64,000 nucleotides of DNA. It comes from Algoriphagus sp. (GTDB lineage Bacteria; Bacteroidota; Bacteroidia; Cytophagales; Cyclobacteriaceae). Below are positions 1-7,752 of the stretch, piece after piece. The notes beneath the pieces were generated by a model. It was given only the letters and a program-made list of their open reading frames with translations. It did no database searches and had not been told where the DNA came from. The stretch is from assembly GCF_030694375.1 (NCBI RefSeq), contig NZ_JAUXYL010000038.1, positions 496,001-560,000 of the forward strand. The letters run 5' to 3'. A program made the translations under genes and the position numbers. Every line of letters begins with the position of its first letter. Position 1 is the stretch's first letter.

Positions 1-741
1 TCCATTGCCTTATTTCTGGGTTTAAGTTTTGCCTGCGCTTCTCCACAAAAGAGTGAACAGGAGTTGTTCTCCGAGCAACAACGTGAACTTATAGCAGCTC
101 CAGCTGAAATCGCAAAAACCGAAGAACTTCCAGAATTAGAAAAGACGCTTATCGTTCAGGGATTGGTGGATATCGCAAGTGTCATTCCTGGAATTCGAGT
201 CGAATTGAAATATTCCACGGAAGATAATTTCTTCGGAAAGGATGTCTACGGAGATCATGTGCGGGCTTATTTACAGCCTGTTGTAGCTGAGATGCTCAGA
301 AAGGCACAGGAGAGTTTGCAGCAGGATTATCCCAATTTGACCTTATTGGTTTATGATGGTGTGCGTCCTTTGAGCGTGCAGCAGATTCTCTGGGATGATT
401 TGGATAAGCCGGATAGCATCAAGCCACTTTATGTGGCGGATCCCAAAATCGGCGGTTTGCACAATTATGGCGTGGCTGTTGATTTGACCATTTATGACAA
501 TGAATCGGGAAAGCCTTTGGATATGGGTACGGCCTATGATTATTTTGGCTATCCTGCCTATCCTGATCGGGAAAAACAGATGCTTGCAGAGGGAAAAATC
601 ACCAAAACCCATGTTTCCAACCGGGAAATCCTCAGAAAAGTGATGATCGGGGCAGGCTTTACAGGAATCGGTAGCGAATGGTGGCATTTCAATGCATTTT
701 CACGGAAAGAAGCCGGAGAGAAGTTTGAGCTGATTAAATAA
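1..741 (+). CDS. D-alanyl-D-alanine dipeptidase, VanX/DdpX-like lipoprotein (5' end outside window)
   Basis: A zinc dipeptidase of the M15D family that would cleave D-Ala-D-Ala in the periplasm, as in peptidoglycan recycling. The reading frame is open from base 1 and begins inside a signal peptide. The residues LSFAC at codons 8-12 look like a lipobox, so the true start lies upstream and the apparent TTG start at 64 should be ignored. Zinc ligands and catalytic residues of the family are visible: LHNYGVAVDL (His at visible residue 154, Asp at 161) and EWWHF (catalytic Glu 226, zinc His 229). The DGVRP arginine motif is also present. Family membership is clear. A vancomycin-resistance role is not suggested, because no vanHA genes are present here. 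The physiological substrate is inferred. Confidence 0.88.
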   Translation, partial: SIALFLGLSFACASPQKSEQELFSEQQRELIAAPAEIAKTEELPELEKTLIVQGLVDIASVIPGIRVELKYSTEDNFFGKDVYGDHVRAYLQPVVAEMLRKAQESLQQDYPNLTLLVYDGVRPLSVQQILWDDLDKPDSIKPLYVADPKIGGLHNYGVAVDLTIYDNESGKPLDMGTAYDYFGYPAYPDREKQMLAEGKITKTHVSNREILRKVMIGAGFTGIGSEWWHFNAFSRKEAGEKFELIK

Positions 742-784
742 GTATCTAGTATCAAGATTTAATTTTCAAGACCGAAACAATGTT

Positions 785-876
785 CAATGATCAATTACCA
801 ATGATCAATGATCAATGACCAATAATCAATTACCAATGATTAATTACCATTAACTCAATAACCAATAACCATTAAC
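785..876 (+). repeat. Heptanucleotide tandem array, 13 units
   Basis: Thirteen consecutive 7-bp units of the form (C/T)A(A/T)T(G/T/A)A(C/T) run from 785 to 876. Examples are CAATGAT, CAATTAC, CAATAAC and CATTAAC. The phase is broken once, by a single extra T at 855. The array fills nearly all the space between the dipeptidase and the ThuA-like gene and ends 9 bases before the ATG at 886. Units vary at the fifth and seventh bases but keep strict 7-bp spacing. Function is unknown. A degenerate copy-number-variable spacer is the simplest reading. Confidence 0.8.
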
Positions 877-885
877 CCAAAACCT

Positions 886-1629
886 ATGAATCTCAAACCC
901 ATATTTCTTACCCTTGCGCTGGTATTCACTTTCGCTTTAGGAGCTTTTGCGCAGCAAAATCCAAACATCAGAGCCCTGGTTTTCTCCAAGACGGCAGGCT
1001 TTCGTCATCAATCCATTCCTGAAGGTGTGGCTGCTTTGAAAAAATTGGGTCAAACCCATGTCTTCAATGTCTATACGACTGAAGATGCCAACCATTTCAC
1101 CGATGAGAATCTGGCCAAGTATGATGTTATCATTCTGATGAGTACCACTGGTACTATCTTCAATGATGCTCAAAAGGCTGCTTTTCAGAAATTTGTCCAA
1201 AGCGGCAAAGGTGTAGTCGGAATTCACTCCGCCACGGATACCGAATACGAATGGCCTTGGTATAATCAGATGATCGGCGCTTATTTCTTGGCGCATCCAA
1301 GACAGCAGACTCTTCGACTTCAAGTTGTAGATCAAAATCACCCATCTACTTGGCATCTTCCAAAAAACTGGCTTTGGACAGACGAATTGTATGAATTCAG
1401 AAATGTTAATCCAAACATCAAAGTCTTAATCAACGCTGACGAAACAACCTACGAACCAGCAAAGGCGATGGGGGCCAATCACCCGATGGCTTGGTATCAT
1501 GAGTATGATGGAGGTAGAGTATTTTACACAGCACTTGGACATGTGGAGTCCGCATTTTTGGATGCAGATTTCCTTAAGCATTTATATGGTGGAATTTGGT
1601 ATGCCGCTAAAGGACATCTGCCGAAGTGA
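886..1629 (+). CDS. Secreted ThuA-like domain protein
   Basis: A 247-residue protein with a cleavable signal peptide (about residues 1-22, ending in AFAQ) followed by a single ThuA-like domain, a class I glutamine-amidotransferase-like fold. Recognisable segments include ALVFSKTAGFRHQSIPEG near the start of the mature protein, GVVGIHSATDTEYEWPWY in the middle and a His-containing GHVESAF segment near the end. Bacteroidetes encode many such exported proteins, often near sugar oxidoreductases, and the biochemical activity is not established. The ATG at 886 follows directly after the heptamer array. A strong terminator follows the stop, so it is probably monocistronic. Confidence 0.85.
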   Translation: MNLKPIFLTLALVFTFALGAFAQQNPNIRALVFSKTAGFRHQSIPEGVAALKKLGQTHVFNVYTTEDANHFTDENLAKYDVIILMSTTGTIFNDAQKAAFQKFVQSGKGVVGIHSATDTEYEWPWYNQMIGAYFLAHPRQQTLRLQVVDQNHPSTWHLPKNWLWTDELYEFRNVNPNIKVLINADETTYEPAKAMGANHPMAWYHEYDGGRVFYTALGHVESAFLDADFLKHLYGGIWYAAKGHLPK

Positions 1630-1645
1630 TTTTTCCAAAATTTAG

Positions 1646-1674
1646 AGGCTTCGGAACTTCCGAGGCCTTTTTTG
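1646..1674 (+). terminator. Rho-independent terminator after the ThuA-like gene
   Basis: A 10-bp stem (1646-1655 with 1659-1668, one G-T wobble) and a 3-base loop, followed by a run of six T. It lies 16 bases after the stop codon. Confidence 0.85.
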
Positions 1675-1702
1675 GTTTGTACCTTATTATAACTTCATTC
1701 CC

Positions 1703-2284
1703 ATGCTGAAAGCTCAAGCCCGACCCGTACACCTCTACATGGAGGCCAATCCCAATCCAAATTCACTCAAGTTTGTCGCCAACTTCATGTTGGTGGAGGA
1801 TGGTGTAAGTTTTGATTACCCAGATGCCGAAAGCGCCCAAAACAGTCAGCTTGCCCGTGAACTTTTCAACTTTGCTGCCGTACAGCGGGTGTTCATCGCT
1901 TCTAACTTTGTTACGGTTACAAAAACTGAGGCGGTGGAGTGGATGGAAATCCAAACTATCATCCGGGATCATATTAAGCAGTATTTAGAGTCAGGCCAAA
2001 AGGCTGTAACTGCGAGTTTTGAAAAGGACCCACTTTTTGATGAGAATGATTCTGAAGTGGTTAAAAAAATCAAAGGAATTCTCGACGAGTACATCCGGCC
2101 CGCGGTAGAGCAGGACGGTGGTGCCATAGTATTCCATTCTTTTGAGGACGGTATCGTCAAAGTGCAGCTTCAAGGCTCCTGTTCAGGATGCCCAAGCAGT
2201 ACCGTAACACTCAAAGCCGGTATTCAAAACCTGTTGACCCGAATGCTTCCTGAGGTTAAGGAAGTGCAGGCAGAAGGTATTTAA
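1703..2284 (+). CDS. Nfu-type Fe-S cluster scaffold/carrier protein
   Basis: A 193-residue two-domain protein. Residues 1 to about 95 form an Nfu N-terminal domain (MEANPNPNSLKF motif). Residues about 115-190 form a NifU C-terminal domain with the cluster-binding pair C160-x-x-C163 in GSCSGCPSS. Nfu proteins carry a 4Fe-4S cluster bridged between two monomers and hand it to target apoproteins in the cytoplasm. Candidate clients in this window are LipA and the serine dehydratase, which is an inference. It is followed after 12 bases by the DUF3810 gene, so the two are probably co-transcribed. Confidence 0.92.
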   Translation: MLKAQARPVHLYMEANPNPNSLKFVANFMLVEDGVSFDYPDAESAQNSQLARELFNFAAVQRVFIASNFVTVTKTEAVEWMEIQTIIRDHIKQYLESGQKAVTASFEKDPLFDENDSEVVKKIKGILDEYIRPAVEQDGGAIVFHSFEDGIVKVQLQGSCSGCPSSTVTLKAGIQNLLTRMLPEVKEVQAEGI

Positions 2285-2296
2285 TTCTAACAATTC

Positions 2297-3373
2297 ATGG
2301 GGAAAAGGGATTGGTCCTGGGCTATACTAGGTGTTGTTGCTCTGGTCATCCGCTATTTCGCGATTCAAAATCCGGAGGCAACAGATGAGATTTATTCCAG
2401 GATATTTTTTCCCGGAATCAGAAATGTCATTGACCTGACTCTGGGGAATTTGCCTTTTCCCAGTGTTTACCTTTTTATTGCAACAGTATTTTTTGTAATC
2501 GGATTATTCATCTTCAGATTTTTAAAGAGAGCAGGCTGGAAAGCAAAATCAATGTACACCTTGCAAGCCCTGACAAATGGACTGGGTGCTTTGGTGTTTT
2601 TCTTCCTGGTACTTTGGGGTTTCAATTATCATCGAACACCAATATTCAAACAGCTTTCGCTGAATCCAAAAGCGCTCAATCTCGAGCAATTAAAGTCGGA
2701 GATCGAAATTACCCGAAGGCTAACGATTCAGTATCGGGCCAGAATTTCCAGCGATAGTTTGGCTATCAATTCAATTATGGATTATCCTGATTTGGAGCGA
2801 TTGGTGCGGGCTAATATGTATGAAAATCTGGAAATATTAGGGCTGAATTTCACAGGAAAACCCAGGACGAAGCTGTTTCCTCCGCCAGGATTCATGCGTA
2901 AAATGGGCATTTTAGGGATTTATTTTCCTTTCACAGGGGAAAGTTACATCGACCCAACCCTTCATCCCTTGGAGCAGCCCTTTACCGTGGCACATGAAAT
3001 GGCCCACAGCTATGGGGTCACTGATGAAGGGGAGGCCAACTTTATAGCTTGGGTGATCTGCACCAATTCGGAAGACCCAATTCTTCGCTACTCCGGACAC
3101 ATTAGGCTCTTACAATATCAGATGCGGGATCTCTATAGGATGGCACCGAATGAATACAAGGAGTGGGTAAGTAGACTTCCTGTGGGAATCCGAAATGACC
3201 TGAATGCACTCCGGGAATCCAGTCAGGCGATTAAGGCTTATTCCATTGAATTGAGCCAAAAGTCAAATGATATTTTTCTGAAAAGTCAGGGGGTGAAAGC
3301 CGGAGTCAATTCCTATCAGCAACTTCCCATGCTTGCATATTCCTGGCGAAAAAGAATGAATTTGGAGGATTAA
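2297..3373 (+). CDS. DUF3810 family membrane protein with HExxH motif
   Basis: A 358-residue protein with three hydrophobic segments in its N-terminal third (about residues 8-22, 54-74 and 94-110), followed by a soluble domain. It matches the Bacteroidetes DUF3810 family. Residues 233-237 read HEMAH, and acidic residues follow at 245 and 247 (EGEANF). This is the arrangement of a gluzincin-type zinc metallopeptidase, although activity has to my knowledge not been shown for the family. The C-terminal domain probably faces one side of the inner membrane. It forms a likely operon with the Nfu gene 12 bases upstream. Confidence 0.82.
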   Translation: MGKRDWSWAILGVVALVIRYFAIQNPEATDEIYSRIFFPGIRNVIDLTLGNLPFPSVYLFIATVFFVIGLFIFRFLKRAGWKAKSMYTLQALTNGLGALVFFFLVLWGFNYHRTPIFKQLSLNPKALNLEQLKSEIEITRRLTIQYRARISSDSLAINSIMDYPDLERLVRANMYENLEILGLNFTGKPRTKLFPPPGFMRKMGILGIYFPFTGESYIDPTLHPLEQPFTVAHEMAHSYGVTDEGEANFIAWVICTNSEDPILRYSGHIRLLQYQMRDLYRMAPNEYKEWVSRLPVGIRNDLNALRESSQAIKAYSIELSQKSNDIFLKSQGVKAGVNSYQQLPMLAYSWRKRMNLED

Positions 3374-3503
3374 TTCATCTGTTTCTAGCTAGTTAGAAAA
3401 TAATTGATCCAGCCTAAGATTTTACCGATTGGCTTGGTTAAAAAAATACGGAAGACCGGGAATCTTGCCCCTCGACAATTAGTGGGTGATATTATAAAAA
3501 ACA

Positions 3504-3536
3504 AGACCTGGCAGGATTTCGAATCCTGACAGGTCT
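3504..3536. repeat. Intergenic palindrome (15-bp stem)
   Basis: The arms 3504-3518 and 3522-3536 pair over 15 bp with one mismatch around a 3-base loop. The arm core is CCTGGCAGGATT. It sits between the convergent DUF3810 and amidohydrolase genes. Palindromes with a CCTGNCAGG core recur between genes in many Bacteroidetes as I recall them, so this may be a REP-like element as well as a terminator. There is no T tract on either side. The rest of the 3374-3662 gap shows no recognisable feature. Confidence 0.65.
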
Positions 3537-3662
3537 ATGATACTTTCAGCCTAATTACTGAAGGTAAACTATCTGACTTTAGCGCTCTAACCTTAGATTA
3601 AGACTGCTTCGTGCCTCACAGTGTCGCAACTACCTACTGTGTCTGCCCACTGCGAGCGGAGT

Positions 3663-5369
3663 TTACTGCCTACTGAACACTACCTTACCCCCCACCACGG
3701 TCATCTCCACTTTCGCATTGAGGATCTCATTTTCAGGGATTTCCATGATGTCTTTGTCAAAGACGGTGAAGTCTGCCGCTTTTCCCACTTCGATCGAGCC
3801 CTTGAAATCTTCCTCAAATTCGGCAAAAGCCCCATCCAAGGTATAGGACTTAAGCGCTTGTTGCCGGGTCATTTTTTGCTCGGCCTCGTAGCCGCCTTCG
3901 GGAAGTCCCTGAAGGGTTTTGCGGGCAACGGAAGCAAAGAAAGAGGGAATCGGATCTACTGGCTCGACAGGGGCATCGGTTCCGTTGGTGACTACAGCAC
4001 CCGTTTGCATCAGCGTCTGCCATACATAAGCACCGTCGATGATGCGCTTTTCTCCTAGGCGATCAATTGCCCAAGGTCGGTCCGAACTCAAGTGAATCGC
4101 CTGCATCGCTGCAATCACACCCAATTGACCAAATCTCGGAATGTCATCCGGATGCAGATGCTGTGCATGCTCGATACGGAAACGGTGATCTTTCGCTTCG
4201 GGATTCTTGGCCAAAGCTGCCTCAAATCGGTCCAAAATCTCCTGATTGGCACGGTCACCGATCGCATGCGCGCAAACCTGAAAGCCAAGTGGGAGTGCTT
4301 TCTCAGAAACTTCCGTTACGACAGACATCGGCAAAGTCTCATGACCTCGGTGTCCCGGTTTGTCGGAGTAATCCTCCAGCAACCAAGCCCCCCAAGGCCC
4401 CAAGGCGCCATCGCAATTGAGTTTTATGGATCGTACGGTCACAAAATGATCCGGATCGATCATTGGCCCTTTCTTGTACCACGCTTCCAAAAGTTCCGGC
4501 TGACGGCCCGTGAGCATCACATATTGTCTGGCAGTGAGTTTGCCTTCGGTTTTGAATTTTTGCAAAAGATCAATCAGATCCTGACCCGAACCGGCATCAT
4601 GGAATGACGTGATCCCTTTTTCTGCGAGTTCTTTCAGTGCCAAAGTCAAAGCTTCCTCGGCCCGCTCTGGAGTTTCTTTTGGGATCAATTTACTTACCAA
4701 GGAAGATGCTCTTTCCACCAAAACTCCAGTGGGATTTCCCAGCTCGTCGCGGAGCACTTCCCCTCCTTCGACTTCTTGAGTAGGTTTTTCGCTGCGTAAA
4801 GGCGTGATGCCGGCGAGTTCCATCGCTTTTTTGTTGACAAACGAAGCATGTCCGGAAGCATGAGCCAAGTACACAGGATTATTGGGTGTGACAGCACTTA
4901 GGGCATCGTGAGTTTGGAAGCCTTTGACGGTTTTATCCGGCATTTGCAGCCACTTGTCCTGATGCCATCCCCGACCGGTGATCCAGTCCCCCGGCTGGGC
5001 TTTGGCAGCTGCTTCAGCTATTTTTTCGATCAATTCGTCATAGGTTTTGACATACATCAGGTCGATTTCCAGCTTGTTGTAGCCGATTCCCATGAGATGG
5101 GCGTGTGATTCGATGAGCCCGGGAGTCATAGTCTTGCCCTGCAGGTCGATCACTTCGGTGGATTCGCCCACGTAGGCTTGGATTTCTTCTGTCGAGCCTA
5201 CTGCGAGGATCAGGCCGTCTTTAACGGCCACGGCTTGGGCTTTGGGATTGGCTTCGTCCACGGTGTAGATGATGCCGTTGACGAAAACTTTGTCCGCGGG
5301 ATTTTCAGGGCCGGATTTGCATGCCCAGGCAAAAATCGCCAGGAAAAGGAGGTGGTAGATGTTCTTCAT
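3663..5369 (-). CDS. Amidohydrolase family (YtcJ-like) lipoprotein
   Basis: A 568-residue metal-dependent hydrolase of the amidohydrolase-3 group. The N-terminus is a lipoprotein signal ending FAWAC (Cys 17), so the enzyme is probably anchored in an envelope membrane. The metal-binding pair is visible as ESHAH (His 89, His 91). Further His-containing segments occur in the central barrel (CAHAIGDR, IEHAQHL) and a late NGTDAP aspartate motif. A typical C-terminal composite beta domain ends in VVGGKVVF. The substrate cannot be read from sequence, since relatives act on varied amides and cyclic compounds. The stop is far from the next minus-strand gene, so it is probably its own transcript. Confidence 0.88.
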   Translation of the reverse strand: MKNIYHLLFLAIFAWACKSGPENPADKVFVNGIIYTVDEANPKAQAVAVKDGLILAVGSTEEIQAYVGESTEVIDLQGKTMTPGLIESHAHLMGIGYNKLEIDLMYVKTYDELIEKIAEAAAKAQPGDWITGRGWHQDKWLQMPDKTVKGFQTHDALSAVTPNNPVYLAHASGHASFVNKKAMELAGITPLRSEKPTQEVEGGEVLRDELGNPTGVLVERASSLVSKLIPKETPERAEEALTLALKELAEKGITSFHDAGSGQDLIDLLQKFKTEGKLTARQYVMLTGRQPELLEAWYKKGPMIDPDHFVTVRSIKLNCDGALGPWGAWLLEDYSDKPGHRGHETLPMSVVTEVSEKALPLGFQVCAHAIGDRANQEILDRFEAALAKNPEAKDHRFRIEHAQHLHPDDIPRFGQLGVIAAMQAIHLSSDRPWAIDRLGEKRIIDGAYVWQTLMQTGAVVTNGTDAPVEPVDPIPSFFASVARKTLQGLPEGGYEAEQKMTRQQALKSYTLDGAFAEFEEDFKGSIEVGKAADFTVFDKDIMEIPENEILNAKVEMTVVGGKVVFSRQ

Positions 5370-5440
5370 GGATTTATAATTCTAAACCGAAGCTAGATGT
5401 TTTAAGGGATGTGAGCAAATGAGATTATCTGGAAGGAAAG

Positions 5441-5568
5441 TTCTCACAGATTGTCACCGGTAAAAATCACAGATAAACACAGATTTTTGAATATGATTTT
5501 TGGCAAAACCTAAAAGTTCGTGTGTCTCTATGAAGATCTGTGCAAAAATCCGTGACAATCTGTGGGAA
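5441..5568. repeat. Large intergenic inverted repeat with repeated CACAGAT words
   Basis: Bases 5441-5474 and 5536-5568 are reverse complements over roughly 33 bases. The outer 17 match at 16 positions and an inner CACAGAT block pairs as well. Between and within the arms CACAGAT recurs as direct repeats (5446, 5469, 5478). The tract fills the gap upstream of the amidohydrolase and downstream of the T9SS protein gene. It resembles the repeated palindromic intergenic tracts scattered in Bacteroidetes genomes. A transcript could fold into a long cruciform. I see no coding potential in it. Confidence 0.7.
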
Positions 5569-5575
5569 GATTGAA

Positions 5576-7660
5576 TCACCTCACCAGTACCTTCTTCATC
5601 GCCACTTTCCGATCTTCGGTTTCCACTTGCAAAAAGTACATGCCCGGCTGAAGGACTTGGGTCTGAAGTACGAGCTCCCTGTTGGCAGGTACAGTAATTT
5701 CATCAAGCAAAATTTGTCCAAAGGGCGAAATCAGACGCGCTTTGGCAGCGGTGTTGGAGACAAGCTTAATCGGACCCGAAGTAGGATTTGGATAGACTTT
5801 GACTAGAATTTCGCCGTCGTTCGGTTCGTTAGAGTTTACTGCTTTCAGATAGATGATCCCTCCGCCACGACTTCCTAAAATCAAGTCAACTTGGTCACCA
5901 AAACCGGAATTTACGACCGAAATCCAGGTATTTCTTCCCAACCGAAAAGGCAGATCTTGATCCCGGATTTTTACCAACACTTCCTCCCGAACGTCTGAGT
6001 TCATCATGTCTTTGATCAGAAAAATTCTTCCTGTCTGATCCACTGCATACAAATCCGGTTTCTCCTGAATTCGTACAGCCACACTGAGATTTCGATTGGC
6101 AGGATTGTCTTGGTACCCAAGGATATTGGCAGTTTTGAGTGTAGCAGATTTAGCTTCTAAATCCACTTCATACAAGGTCAAACTTCCATTTTGCGAAGCG
6201 ACCAAAAGAAGATCTTTTCCTTGATAGGGGAAAAATGTGAGCTGATCCCTAACCCGAAGTGAAAGTCCAGACAGGGAGAATTCCGTCCAATTTCCACCCT
6301 CATTTCGAAGCAATACCTGTGAGGGAATGCCGTTGGAAGTCCTGACTCCGGAGGCAAAAAGATAGGACTGGTTTTTTACACTTCCATATTCCAAAAGTTG
6401 GAGGTCAAGTAAATTAAGGGAGGAGGCAGTAAGATAATCTGAGTTTAGGAGATTAAACTGATTGCCGGAATAACTCATTCTGAAGGCCTGCCCGATGATG
6501 TTTTCTCCCGATTTGGGATTGGCAGTAAGCCAAAGTTCGCCTGCAAAGACATTTCCTTTGAAATAGGGTCGTGAATTTTCTCCCAGGTCAAAAAGTTGAT
6601 TTTGCAGTACAGGGCTTACTGCGCCCGTATTTCTGGATAATTTCACTACCGAATTGGCAAAGTCGATTTGAAATGGAGCAGCCGTTTCGTTGGTATTCAG
6701 AGAGATCACCAATTCCTCATCAATCAGCTGTCCAGCATGAAAGATCGGAAATTCAGGTAGCGCCCCAAATCCCGGAAGGGTTTTGGAAAAACCGGTAAAC
6801 AGCGGAGCATCATTGGTTCCGAAGTTTTGCAGGTAATAAAGTGTGCTGCATTCGTCTCGGCCGAGGATCAAATCAGCGATGCCATCTCCCGTGAAATCCC
6901 GGTAAAGAATGCTGTGGCCTCCGGCGTGCTGAATGCGGTTATTTTCATTAGCATCAACACGGAAATTAATCGGTCTTCCATCGCATCGTTTTCCAAAGGT
7001 GATCTCATCGCATCCACAAAAGACGAAATTCCCCCAGAAGTCCACTGAAAAAGCGAAACCATCGATGTCAGGCTGGCCTTTTCGCTCAACCGAGGTATTT
7101 CGAAAAAATTCCAAGAAATCTCCCTGAGCAAAATTGAATATTACCAGGTCCAAATCCCCGTCGCCATCCAGGTCCTGAAGTAGTGGAATGTCCAGATTGT
7201 TGGCGGGAATATTATTGGCTCCATCGAGACGGAGGAAATTTTGAGCGACTGTCCAAGAGATTTGTGTGCCTTGAGAAGTATTTCGGTAAGCTTTGATTCC
7301 AAGGGGAGTGGATGTAAAGAGGTCTTTTTTTCCGTCTTTGTCAAAGTCTGCCAAGACAAAAAAACCATTGATGTCAGTTGGGAAAAAGTAGGCAAGTTCG
7401 GGAAGGAGGGCGAAGGCTTCTCCGTTTTTTGCAAAGACTTGAAGCGTCCTCGCGTTGATGTCCCAGACCACCCATTCTTCTTTGCCATCTCCTGTGAGGT
7501 CAATAGTCTGAATCTGAGCTGAGTTGATGCCCTGTGAAAAGGGAATGGGCACGTTTTGTCCATCTATTCGAAGTGATTTTTCCTGATCAAATTCAAAAAC
7601 GGTCTGAGGAAATACTTGAAAGCTGATCAGGGAGAAAAGTGTAAGAATCGTTTTTTGCAT
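5576..7660 (-). CDS. T9SS-secreted FG-GAP/VCBS repeat protein
   Basis: A 694-residue exported protein. A signal peptide (about residues 1-18, ending VFPQ) precedes several FG-GAP/VCBS calcium-loop repeats, seen as LTGDGKEEWVVWD, DFDKDGKKDLF, DLDGDGDLDLV and DFTGDGIADLI, consistent with a beta-propeller. The last 75 or so residues are a type IX secretion sorting domain with the hallmark VYPNPTSG near its start and a Lys/Val-rich end. It would be exported by the Sec system, moved over the outer membrane by T9SS and anchored at or released from the surface. No catalytic domain is evident, so binding or adhesion is the likely role. It is divergent from murF. Confidence 0.88.
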   Translation of the reverse strand: MQKTILTLFSLISFQVFPQTVFEFDQEKSLRIDGQNVPIPFSQGINSAQIQTIDLTGDGKEEWVVWDINARTLQVFAKNGEAFALLPELAYFFPTDINGFFVLADFDKDGKKDLFTSTPLGIKAYRNTSQGTQISWTVAQNFLRLDGANNIPANNLDIPLLQDLDGDGDLDLVIFNFAQGDFLEFFRNTSVERKGQPDIDGFAFSVDFWGNFVFCGCDEITFGKRCDGRPINFRVDANENNRIQHAGGHSILYRDFTGDGIADLILGRDECSTLYYLQNFGTNDAPLFTGFSKTLPGFGALPEFPIFHAGQLIDEELVISLNTNETAAPFQIDFANSVVKLSRNTGAVSPVLQNQLFDLGENSRPYFKGNVFAGELWLTANPKSGENIIGQAFRMSYSGNQFNLLNSDYLTASSLNLLDLQLLEYGSVKNQSYLFASGVRTSNGIPSQVLLRNEGGNWTEFSLSGLSLRVRDQLTFFPYQGKDLLLVASQNGSLTLYEVDLEAKSATLKTANILGYQDNPANRNLSVAVRIQEKPDLYAVDQTGRIFLIKDMMNSDVREEVLVKIRDQDLPFRLGRNTWISVVNSGFGDQVDLILGSRGGGIIYLKAVNSNEPNDGEILVKVYPNPTSGPIKLVSNTAAKARLISPFGQILLDEITVPANRELVLQTQVLQPGMYFLQVETEDRKVAMKKVLVR

Positions 7661-7752
7661 GAAGAGGAAAATCTAAACTCTAAAATAAAACGAAAGAGCT
7701 TCCCCAAAGATGTGAACGATTGCGTTATTTTGGGAATTAATTCTTTCCAAAG

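Noticed and set aside
1..741. Vancomycin resistance cluster
   Set aside because: Only a VanX-like dipeptidase is present, with no vanH, vanA or vanRS genes. The lipoprotein signal points to an envelope recycling role.
3621..4607. Plus-strand open frames over the amidohydrolase gene
   Set aside because: They lie wholly antisense to a well-supported gene, have no recognisable domain and overlap one another.
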